DNA of 64,000 bases, taken from the NCBI GenBank assembly GCA_017415715.1, contig JAFQFD010000028.1, positions 1 through 64,000 of the forward strand, written 5' to 3'. The translations under genes were made by a program, and so were the position numbers. The notes below the pieces were generated by a model. It ran no database searches. It was not told where the DNA came from and worked only from the letters and a program-made list of their open reading frames with translations. Within the stretch, counting starts at the first letter, position 1. Each line of letters opens with the position of its first letter. This document shows positions 57,385 to 64,000 of the stretch, piece after piece. This stretch comes from Bacteroidales bacterium. Its GTDB lineage: Bacteria > Bacteroidota > Bacteroidia > Bacteroidales > UBA932.

Positions 57385-58164
57385 ATGAAGAACATCTGGA
57401 AACATATAATAAACATAACCTTCGCCGCAGTGCTGGTCTGCGTGCTGACGGCCGCCTTCTTCCTTGGATCGTCATCCAGGAAAGGCATCCGCTGCAAAGG
57501 CGTGACGATCACCGTCACCGACAGCGCTACCAATCAGTTCATCACACCTCAAGAAATCAGGAGATTTCTAGAGGAAGAATATAAAGGATATATCGGGGAG
57601 CCGATAGACAGCATAGACCTGACACAGATAGAGAAGATACTGGACAGCAAGAGCGCCATTCTCAAGAGCCAGGCGTTCACCACAAAGGACAGTCTGCTCA
57701 ATATCATTGTCACCCAGAGGAAGCCTGTCGTCAGGTTCCAGAAAGGACAGGGAGGATTCTACGCCGACGCTGAGGGGCATCTCTTCCCTCTTCAGAACAC
57801 CTATGCCTCGCACGTGCTGATCGTCGACGGCAAGATACCTCTCAAGCTTGAATACGGATATACCGGGAAGCTTGAAAACGACTATGAAAAGAAATGGCTC
57901 AAGGACATGGTCACCATGGTGAATCATATCGAAGCAAGCAGGACCTGGAAGGACAAGATCGTGCAGATCACAGTCGGAGAGGACAGCGAGCTGACACTGA
58001 TTCCACGGGAAGGCAAGGAGAAGTTCCTGTTCGGACAGCCGGACGACCTGAAGGGCAAGTTCGAGAGAATGGAAATATATTACAAGAGTGTACGCAAAGA
58101 CAAGGGTGAGGACCATTATTCCTTTGTCGATGTCAGATTTGAAGGACAATTGGTTTGCAGATAG
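57385..58164 (+). CDS. ftsQ: Division protein FtsQ (DivIB)
   Basis: The 259-aa protein has one N-terminal helix (about 8-27, INITFAAVLVCVLTAAFFLG), a POTRA-like domain (about 35-110, with GVTITVTDSATNQFITPQEIRRF) and a beta domain in which ITVGEDSELTLIPREGKEKFLFG (quoted by its ends ITVGED and KFLFG, about 195-217) matches the FtsQ pattern. Its position between murC and ftsA supports the assignment, because sequence conservation is low in this family. Confidence 0.88.
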   Translation: MKNIWKHIINITFAAVLVCVLTAAFFLGSSSRKGIRCKGVTITVTDSATNQFITPQEIRRFLEEEYKGYIGEPIDSIDLTQIEKILDSKSAILKSQAFTTKDSLLNIIVTQRKPVVRFQKGQGGFYADAEGHLFPLQNTYASHVLIVDGKIPLKLEYGYTGKLENDYEKKWLKDMVTMVNHIEASRTWKDKIVQITVGEDSELTLIPREGKEKFLFGQPDDLKGKFERMEIYYKSVRKDKGEDHYSFVDVRFEGQLVCR

Positions 58165-58175
58165 AATATAAGGAT

Positions 58176-59735
58176 ATGAGTGATCTTACTGAAAAACACA
58201 TAGTGGCGATCGATCTTGGAACATCCAAGATCGCGCTTACCGTAGCGAAGGTAAGCGGAGATGATGTACAGATTGTATATCACAACTGGAAGGACACACC
58301 GCCAGCTGGAATCAAGTACAGCGGCGTGTACAACATACGCGAAGCGTTCGGACCTCTCGCATTCCTCATCAAGGATGCGGAAGAGGCTCTGTGCATAAAG
58401 ATCAACCAGGCAGTCATCGGAATGCCTAAATACCCTATCCGTCATGAGAGCAACAGCGGAAAGATCCAGGACAGGGGTGAGGATACCGAGATCACAGCAG
58501 AGGACATCGCAAACCTCAAGAGGTTCGCACAGGAGACCTATCCTCTTAACGATCCTAAGAAGGAAGCGATCTATGGAGCTGTCGCACAGTCATTCTCGGA
58601 CGGAGAGTATTTCCAGATCATCGAAGATGAGATCATCGGTATGACCAGCGACGTGCTCGAAGGACATTTCAAGATATTCATCGGCCGCAAGAGAGACCTC
58701 AAGAACGCCGACGAACTGCTCAAGAGGGCAGGCATAACGTCAAAGAAGAAATACTTCACTGCCGAAACGACCGCCAAAGCCGTCCTCACAGACATCGAGA
58801 TGGAGAATGGAGTCGCTCACATCGACTTCGGAGGAGGCAGCACATCCGTGACCATCTACCACGGAAACATCATGCGCCACTACGCATCCATTCCTTTCGG
58901 AGGAAAGAACATCACTCACGACATAAAGAACGAGCTTCAGATATCCGAGAGACTCGCCGAGAACATCAAGCTCGCCTTCGGAGCATGTCTGCCGGACAAG
59001 CTCCAGAGCCTGAGCGAGAAGGTGCTTGTCATCAGCGGCCAGACTGCCACACAGCAGAAGGAGGTCACCGTCAAGTATCTCTCGGAGATCATCACCGCGC
59101 GTGTGGAGGAGATTGTGCAGGCGATCCTTTATGAAATCAGCGAAAGCGGCCTTGCAGAGCACCTCAGGGGTGGAATCGTCATCACAGGAGGAAGTGCCCA
59201 CACTGCAAACCTCGGCCTGCTCATCAGCCAGATGTCCGGTTACAAGGTCAGGATCGGATATCCGCTCACAGGATATTCATTCCAGGGAATAGAAGGTGTC
59301 ACAGACAGCATGTCATCTACTTCCATGGGGCTGATAAAGGCAGCCCTTGAAGAGGAAGGTATGAACTGTGCTGTATATGAGGAAGGATACCACACTGAAG
59401 TGGAGGAGAAGGAAGAGATCACAGAGGTGACTACTGAGGTACTGGAAACGGAGCCACAGGTTGAGGAAGCAGTGGCAGAGACTGAGGATACCGTCGTGGA
59501 AACAGCTGTCCCAGAGGTTGTGGAAGAAGAGAGCAAGGATCTCTATGGTCCGGAGCCTGAGCCGGACGAAGCTCCGGAAGAAGAGGCTGAAGACGAGGAC
59601 TATGATCCTGAGCTTGAGGATGACGACGAGAAGACAGGACACGGTTTCATAGACATAATCTGGGGCGGAATCAGGAGAAGAATCAGAAAAGTTGAAGAAA
59701 AGACCGACGAAATGATCGGTGGCATGGCGAAATAG
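58176..59735 (+). CDS. ftsA: Division actin homologue FtsA with long acidic linker
   Basis: The start at 58176 (MSDLTEKHIVAIDLGTSK) is preferred over a TTG at 58155 that overlaps ftsQ. The actin-like ATPase has phosphate loop AIDLGTSKIAL (about 11-21), GGGSTSVTIYHG (about 217-228) and VITGGSAHTANL (about 331-342), and anchors FtsZ to the membrane. Between the core and the end there is a Glu/Asp-rich segment of about 80 residues (about 405-488), then a conserved-type amphipathic membrane helix, FIDIIWGGIRRRIRKVEEK. The product is 519 aa, about 100 longer than E. coli FtsA. Confidence 0.92.
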   Translation: MSDLTEKHIVAIDLGTSKIALTVAKVSGDDVQIVYHNWKDTPPAGIKYSGVYNIREAFGPLAFLIKDAEEALCIKINQAVIGMPKYPIRHESNSGKIQDRGEDTEITAEDIANLKRFAQETYPLNDPKKEAIYGAVAQSFSDGEYFQIIEDEIIGMTSDVLEGHFKIFIGRKRDLKNADELLKRAGITSKKKYFTAETTAKAVLTDIEMENGVAHIDFGGGSTSVTIYHGNIMRHYASIPFGGKNITHDIKNELQISERLAENIKLAFGACLPDKLQSLSEKVLVISGQTATQQKEVTVKYLSEIITARVEEIVQAILYEISESGLAEHLRGGIVITGGSAHTANLGLLISQMSGYKVRIGYPLTGYSFQGIEGVTDSMSSTSMGLIKAALEEEGMNCAVYEEGYHTEVEEKEEITEVTTEVLETEPQVEEAVAETEDTVVETAVPEVVEEESKDLYGPEPEPDEAPEEEAEDEDYDPELEDDDEKTGHGFIDIIWGGIRRRIRKVEEKTDEMIGGMAK

Positions 59736-59741
59736 GAGGAG
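59735..59741 (+). promoter_or_regulatory. Strong Shine-Dalgarno sequence before ftsZ
   Basis: GGAGGAG overlaps the ftsA stop codon by one base and lies 8 nt before the ftsZ ATG, so ftsZ can be translated more strongly than the genes before it. Confidence 0.7.
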
Positions 59742-59749
59742 ACAAAGAG

Positions 59750-61021
59750 ATGACAGACATAAACAACTTATCAGAACTTGAGGTGACCTTTACAGACTGG
59801 TTGCCGGAAAATTCGATAATCAAGGTTATCGGAGTAGGTGGCGGCGGATGCAATGCTGTCAACTACATGTTCAACAAGAGGATTCAGGGATGCATATTCA
59901 TTGTGTGCAACACTGACGCCCAGTCACTCAAGAAGAGTCCCGTTCCTATCAGGATACAGTTAGGAGCAGGCCTCGGAGCAGGATGCAATCCTACCGAGGG
60001 CCGCAACGCCGCGCTCAACTCTCAGCAGGAGATCGAAGAGAAGGTGTTCGGCAGCAAGACCGACATGCTCTTCATTACGGCAGGAATGGGCGGAGGCACC
60101 GGTACCGGAGCCGCTCCGGTGATTGCCGCAATGGCAAAGAACAAGGGCATCCTCACCGTTGGAGTCGTGACCCTGCCTTTCAAGAATGAAGGCAACGAGT
60201 CTCTGGCCAAGGCCATAGACGGCATCTATGAGCTCCAGAAGAATGTGGACAGCCTCATCATCATAAACAATGAGAAGATATACACTCATTACGGCGGACT
60301 CCTCATCCATGAAGCCTTCCCTAAGACCGACGAAGTGCTCTCCACCGCAGTGCAGGGCATCATCGAGATCATCAACAAGCCCGGTTACGTGAATGTGGAC
60401 TTCAAGGATGTGAAGTCCATGATGACAAACAGCGGCATGGCTCTCATGGGTTGCGGCAAGGGCGAAGGAAAGGACCGCATCAGGGAGGCCGTCACAGGTG
60501 CCATCGAATCTCCGCTTCTCAACGACTTCGACATCAAGACCGCAAAGAATGTACTCCTGAACATCACATGCGGATATAACGAAAAGGGTCTGCTGATGGA
60601 CGACCTGGCTGAAATCGACCGCCTTATGTCCGAGCATCTGGGAGAGAAGACCAACAGGTTCAAGAGAGGTATCGTATACGAGATGGATCCCGAGTTCGCA
60701 GATAAGGTGACAATCACCATGATCGCGACAGGATTCGAAATGCAGCGTCTGAGCGAAATCACCGATGTAAACCTCGGAAACATAATCAGGATTGACCAGA
60801 ACTTCAGATATGAAAAAGGCAGCACGATAGGCTGCGAGGCCATCGAGGCTCCCGAGATGCCGAGCGAGAAGATCGGCTTCAACACCGCAAGCATCAAGAC
60901 CGAATTCGACTTCGGCAAAGGTGGAAAGCCTGTCCTGCTTGTGGGTGAGTTCGACGACAAGAGCGAGCTCGAGAACACTGCGGCCATCAGAAGAAAGGGT
61001 AAGAAAGATAAAACAGAATAA
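59750..61021 (+). CDS. ftsZ: Division tubulin homologue FtsZ
   Basis: Forms the GTP-dependent Z ring. The 423-aa protein has [15 protein letters not shown] (about 26-40), the tubulin signature [14 protein letters not shown] (about 116-129), NNEKIYTHY region and the T7-loop [12 protein letters not shown] (about 215-226). The C-terminal tail after residue 365 is short; the end [15 protein letters not shown] is the likely conserved peptide that binds FtsA, here more basic than the proteobacterial form. It is preceded by a strong Shine-Dalgarno sequence and followed by gltX after 3 nt. Confidence 0.96.
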   Translation: MTDINNLSELEVTFTDWLPENSIIKVIGVGGGGCNAVNYMFNKRIQGCIFIVCNTDAQSLKKSPVPIRIQLGAGLGAGCNPTEGRNAALNSQQEIEEKVFGSKTDMLFITAGMGGGTGTGAAPVIAAMAKNKGILTVGVVTLPFKNEGNESLAKAIDGIYELQKNVDSLIIINNEKIYTHYGGLLIHEAFPKTDEVLSTAVQGIIEIINKPGYVNVDFKDVKSMMTNSGMALMGCGKGEGKDRIREAVTGAIESPLLNDFDIKTAKNVLLNITCGYNEKGLLMDDLAEIDRLMSEHLGEKTNRFKRGIVYEMDPEFADKVTITMIATGFEMQRLSEITDVNLGNIIRIDQNFRYEKGSTIGCEAIEAPEMPSEKIGFNTASIKTEFDFGKGGKPVLLVGEFDDKSELENTAAIRRKGKKDKTE

Positions 61022-61024
61022 CAT

Positions 61025-62659
61025 ATGACAAGGAAAACAAGAGTAAGGTTTGCACCTTCACCTACAGGTCCTCTCCATATGGGAGGAGTAAGGACAGCTC
61101 TTTACAACTACCTCTTTGCAAAGCAGCACGGAGGAGATTTCATCATCCGCATCGAGGACACAGACTCGCAGAGATTCGTTCCGGGAGCTGAGAAATATAT
61201 CATCGAGGCGCTCAACTGGTGCGGCATCATTCCTGACGAAGGAGTGGATGCTGACGGCAATGTAGTGGAGACCGCTTCAGAGCGTCACCCGCATGCCCCA
61301 TACAGACAGAGCCAGAGAAAGCCTATCTATCGTCAGTATGCCGAGCAGCTCGTGGCTGACGGATTTGCATACTATGCATTTGACACAGCCGAAGAGCTCG
61401 GAGCCAAGCGCGCCGAGATGGAGGCTGCGGGACAGACATTCATATATGGTCAGACAACACGCATGGGCCTGCGCAATTCACTTTCAATGCCGGAGGCAGA
61501 GTGGAAGGCACTTCTTGAGGAGCGCACAGACTGGACCATCCGCTTCAAGATGCCTGAGAACAGGGTCGTGAAGATGGATGACCTCATCCGCGGACATGTA
61601 GAAGTGAACACATCGACCCTTGACGACAAAGTGCTCTGGAAGAGGGCTGACGAGCTTCCTACATACCACCTCGCCAACATCGTGGACGACCATCTCATGG
61701 AGATTACCGAGGTTATCCGTGGAGAAGAGTGGCTTCCTTCGCTTCCTCTCCACTACCTGCTCTACGAGGCATTCGGCTGGACAGAGACACAGCCTCGCTT
61801 CGCCCACCTGTCGCTTCTCCTGAAGCCGGACGGAAAGGGCAAGCTCAGCAAGCGCGACGGAGACCGCCTCGGATTCCCTGTGTTCCCGCTCAAGTGGGTC
61901 AATGCAGAGGGCGAAGTGTCACGCGGATACCGCGAGGACGGATATTTCCCTGAGGCATTCGTCAATCTCCTCGCAATGCTCGGATGGAATCCGGGAACAG
62001 AGCAGGAGCTCTTCTCGCTCGAGGAGCTCATCGGAGCATTCTCTCTGGAGAGAGTCATCAAGTCAGGAGCCCGTTTCAATGCCGACAAGGCAAAATGGTA
62101 TAATAAGGAATATCTCCGCACAAAGAGCGTCGAGGAGCTTACATCGCTCTATATTCCTATACTCGAGTCACATGGCCTTCAGATCGTAGACTGCCCGGCA
62201 TGCGCGCTGACTGCAGGTTCAGAGATGACAGTTACAGGTGCGGACTTCGAAAATAAGATCTTCTCACGCCAGTATGTGGAGAGAATCGTGGCATTGATCC
62301 AGGAAAGAGCCACATTCGTGGCCGACTTCTGGGATATCGCTCCATACCTCTTCGTGGCACCTGCTGAATTCGTGGAGAAGGATGCTGCAAAATTCTGGAA
62401 GGAAGAGAACTATACTCTTGCTCTCCAGGTTGCTGACTTCATCCTCGGATTTGAGGGAGAGTTCACAAAGGAAGCACTCGAAGGACCGCTCGAGGAGTTC
62501 ATACGCGGCAACGAATGGCCTATGGGCAAGGTGATGAACTGCCTCAGACTCGCAATGGTCGGCGGCTCGAACGGCCTGGGCATCGCAGACATCGTGACCC
62601 TCATAGGAAAGAAAGAATTCGCAAAACGAATCGAATACATAAAGAGCAAGCTTTGCTAA
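61025..62659 (+). CDS. gltX: Glutamyl-tRNA synthetase
   Basis: Charges tRNA-Glu. The class Ic synthetase has the HIGH-type motif APSPTGPLHMGGVRTALYN (about 10-28, with HMGG), IRIEDTDSQR (about 41-50) and the KMSKS-type motif GKLSKRDGDR (about 274-283). The 544-aa length is about 40 more than usual, with extra residues in the anticodon-binding half (about 380-440). It follows ftsZ by 3 nt without its own promoter, so it may be co-transcribed with the division cluster; the strong terminator at 62662-62694 ends the transcript. Confidence 0.95.
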   Translation: MTRKTRVRFAPSPTGPLHMGGVRTALYNYLFAKQHGGDFIIRIEDTDSQRFVPGAEKYIIEALNWCGIIPDEGVDADGNVVETASERHPHAPYRQSQRKPIYRQYAEQLVADGFAYYAFDTAEELGAKRAEMEAAGQTFIYGQTTRMGLRNSLSMPEAEWKALLEERTDWTIRFKMPENRVVKMDDLIRGHVEVNTSTLDDKVLWKRADELPTYHLANIVDDHLMEITEVIRGEEWLPSLPLHYLLYEAFGWTETQPRFAHLSLLLKPDGKGKLSKRDGDRLGFPVFPLKWVNAEGEVSRGYREDGYFPEAFVNLLAMLGWNPGTEQELFSLEELIGAFSLERVIKSGARFNADKAKWYNKEYLRTKSVEELTSLYIPILESHGLQIVDCPACALTAGSEMTVTGADFENKIFSRQYVERIVALIQERATFVADFWDIAPYLFVAPAEFVEKDAAKFWKEENYTLALQVADFILGFEGEFTKEALEGPLEEFIRGNEWPMGKVMNCLRLAMVGGSNGLGIADIVTLIGKKEFAKRIEYIKSKLC

Positions 62660-62661
62660 AC

Positions 62662-62694
62662 AAAGGAGGCTGGTTTCGAAAACCAGCCTCCTTT
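62662..62694. terminator. Bidirectional terminator between gltX and a small-protein operon
   Basis: Perfect 15-bp arms (62662-62676 starting AAAGGAGGCTGG, and 62680-62694) enclose a 3-nt loop, with T-rich sequence after it on the plus strand. It starts 2 nt after the gltX stop and touches the stop codon of the 34-aa minus-strand ORF. Confidence 0.85.
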
Positions 62695-62798
62695 CAGTTA
62701 TTGTTCTTTTCTTCTTTCTTCATCTTGATATATTCGACAGTAATACCTATCACGCATATCAGCGCCATAATACTTAGAAATATTACAGATGGTCCCAT
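62694..62798 (-). CDS. 34-aa small membrane protein
   Basis: The short frame from the ATG at 62798 to a TGA at 62694 encodes MGPSVIFLSIMALICVIGIT followed by a charged tail (VEYIKMKKEEKNNN). It has one membrane helix (about 4-22) with the basic tail presumably in the cytoplasm. Its ATG comes one base after the stop of the 64-aa gene (TGA-T-ATG), the same coupling seen at several gene pairs in this window, and its stop abuts a terminator hairpin. These context signs, not family similarity, support it as a gene. Function unknown. Confidence 0.6.
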   Translation of the reverse strand: MGPSVIFLSIMALICVIGITVEYIKMKKEEKNNN

Positions 62799-62799
62799 A

Positions 62800-62994
62800 T
62801 CACTTTTTCTTTTTAAAATAAAACAAGCCCCATATCAATGTCAATATAGCCACCAAGGCACCTATTATATAGGTCAACACTTTGGACGACGATATATCAT
62901 TGAAAAACAATGTTATCAATACTGCCGTAATGACATACTTGGATATATCTATCAGATAATCTCCAAATTTTTCTTTAGTCCCCTCTTTATCCAT
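62800..62994 (-). CDS. Small two-helix membrane protein (DUF6722-like)
   Basis: The start at 62994 (MDKEGTKEKFGDYLIDISKY) is preferred over a GTG at 62997. The 64-aa protein has a charged head and two helices (about 20-35, VITAVLITLFFND; about 42-60, YIIGALVAILTLIWGLFYF) and ends in four lysines. It resembles the DUF6722 proteins of Bacteroidales as I remember them. A candidate promoter lies 29 nt upstream. The function is unknown; it may act with the 34-aa protein encoded next. Confidence 0.7.
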   Translation of the reverse strand: MDKEGTKEKFGDYLIDISKYVITAVLITLFFNDISSSKVLTYIIGALVAILTLIWGLFYFKKKK

Positions 62995-63023
62995 CACAAA
63001 AATAGTTTAAAATTATTTCTCTG

Positions 63024-63031
63024 CAAAATTA
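63024..63031 (-). promoter_or_regulatory. Candidate -7 element of the small-protein operon
   Basis: Minus-strand TAATTTTG matches TAnnTTTG, 29 nt before the ATG at 62994. Confidence 0.45.
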
Positions 63032-63108
63032 CAGACGGGACCAATATATGAACTCTTCTGATAATATCTGTTGTTTTTGTATGATACAACTGCAGATTTT
63101 TCTTTTTC

Positions 63109-64000
63109 TTATAATTTTTTCTCTTTTTTATAGATTCTGGAGAGTGTATTCATGATATTGAGAGTGGCTACTGATGGCTGCAGGGCTGTCTGAAGAGGAG
63201 TTTCCGGGGGTGTTATAGGGCAGATTGCTGTGAATGACGGATGGGACCGGATCTCTGCTCTGCCGCATATCGCCAACACCGGTATGCCTCGTATTCCGGC
63301 CCTCCGCGCCACTTCATATGGCAGCTTTCCTGTCATGGTCTGGGCATCAATTCTGCCCTCACCCGTTATGACAAGATCTGCATCCTTGATGATCTCATCA
63401 AACCCTATGGCTTCCAGGACCATCTCGGCCCCCTTTCGGAGCTCGGCATTCAGGAATGCCTTGAACGCTCCTCCCAGGCCTCCTGCCGCACCTGCGCCGG
63501 GCATATCTGCCACCTGAATCCCCATTTCACGGACTATCAGATCCGACATATTCCTCAACCCGTCGTCCAGACGAATGACCATTTCAGGTGTGGCGCCCTT
63601 CTGAGGGCCATATACATACGCCGCGCCTTGGGGTCCATGCAACGGCGAGTCTACGTCACAGGCTACAACGAACTCAGACTCTCCTGCTTCCGGTCTCAGG
63701 TCTGACATATCCAAGGTTACAACTCGAGACAGTGCCTCACCGCAACCTCGCAAGGCATTGCCATCTTCATCAAGAAAACGGCATCCCAGAGCCTCCATCA
63801 GGCCCATTCCGGCATCATTGGTCGCGCTTCCGCCTATTCCTATCAGGAACCTGCGGCACCCGCGGTCCAATGCATCGGCAATCATCTGACCGGTGCCATA
63901 TGTCGAAGCCAGCAACGGATTCCTTTCTTCATGTTTGAGCAATGTCAGGCCGCTTGCCGATGACATTTCCATGACTGCTGTATAACCATCACTCAATATG
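63109..64000 (-). CDS. Glycerate kinase (GarK/GlxK type), partial
   Basis: Phosphorylates D-glycerate. The reading frame runs off the right edge, so about 80 N-terminal residues are missing; an apparent TTG start at 63996 is not a real start. Visible features are AVMEMSSASGL, LIGIGGSATNDAGMGLMEALG (quoted by ends LIGIGGSATND and MEALG), ACDVDSPLHGPQGAAYVYGPQKGA (quoted by ends ACDVDSPLHG and YGPQKGA), PGAGAAGGLGGAF and VITGEGRIDAQTMTGKLP, all characteristic of the PF02595-type glycerate kinases. The gene stands 112 nt from the small-protein operon on the same strand. Confidence 0.93.
   Translation of the reverse strand, partial: ILSDGYTAVMEMSSASGLTLLKHEERNPLLASTYGTGQMIADALDRGCRRFLIGIGGSATNDAGMGLMEALGCRFLDEDGNALRGCGEALSRVVTLDMSDLRPEAGESEFVVACDVDSPLHGPQGAAYVYGPQKGATPEMVIRLDDGLRNMSDLIVREMGIQVADMPGAGAAGGLGGAFKAFLNAELRKGAEMVLEAIGFDEIIKDADLVITGEGRIDAQTMTGKLPYEVARRAGIRGIPVLAICGRAEIRSHPSFTAICPITPPETPLQTALQPSVATLNIMNTLSRIYKKEKKL

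Noticed and set aside
59960..61024. A 354-codon minus-strand frame opposite ftsZ
   Set aside because: Antisense shadow of ftsZ, with no recognisable domain.
63109..63996. Complete glycerate kinase from a TTG at 63996
   Set aside because: The family is about 80 residues longer at the N-terminus and the frame stays open to the window edge, so the gene is cut, not short.

Overview
The window looks like chromosomal DNA from a member of the order Bacteroidales (phylum Bacteroidota), probably a host-associated anaerobe of mid GC content. The reasons are the recurring promoter element TAnnTTTG 10-50 nt before start codons, very few Shine-Dalgarno sequences, Bacteroidales-type envelope families (Omp28-like lipoproteins, a DUF6029-like barrel, a Porin_10-like porin, ExbB/two-ExbD operon) and a division/cell-wall cluster without murF or ddl. 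I see no rRNA, tRNA, CRISPR array, transposase or phage gene. No species is claimed.

Region 1 (1-15.1 kb) is rich in exported proteins. A minus-strand operon starts with a TlpA-like thioredoxin and continues through a barrel protein, three Omp28-like lipoproteins with CxxC motifs and two further lipoproteins, the last cut by the window edge. A second minus-strand pair (896-aa lipoprotein plus a fourth Omp28-like protein) lies at 11.2-15.1 kb. Between them sit folP, divergent tmk and a DoxX/MauE-type membrane protein. Together these look like an envelope thiol-redox or surface-lipoprotein system of unknown substrate.

Region 2 (15.1-27.5 kb) holds purB, an FtsB-like division gene and a nucleotidyltransferase sharing one palindromic divergent promoter, a CPBP protease, YccF, and a pair made of a MurU-like nucleotidyltransferase and an AmgK-like kinase fused to a RapZ C-terminal domain. 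It continues with pncB-pncA (NAD salvage), a large putative porin and an MltF-like lytic transglycosylase.

Region 3 (27.5-43.7 kb) has a tightly overlapping minus-strand operon (pyrE, SRPBCC protein, rRNA/tRNA m5C methyltransferase, TPR protein, LolE/FtsX-like permease), then plus-strand NUDIX, queA, dprA, tatD-ansA, the exbB operon, an alkaline phosphatase, asnS, udk and a TonB-like gene. A 520-bp gene-free stretch with a 120-bp inverted-repeat element follows.

Region 4 (44.2-62.7 kb) is the dcw cluster: a divergent M23 endopeptidase, then mraZ-rsmH-ftsL-ftsI-murE-mraY-murD-ftsW-murG-murC-ftsQ-ftsA-ftsZ, with gltX appended and a strong terminator. Four tandem 10-bp repeats between the M23 gene and mraZ form a candidate MraZ operator. 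The right edge has two small membrane-protein genes (one of only 34 codons) and a partial glycerate kinase. Small palindromic repeats are scattered between genes throughout and falsely lengthen several reading frames.
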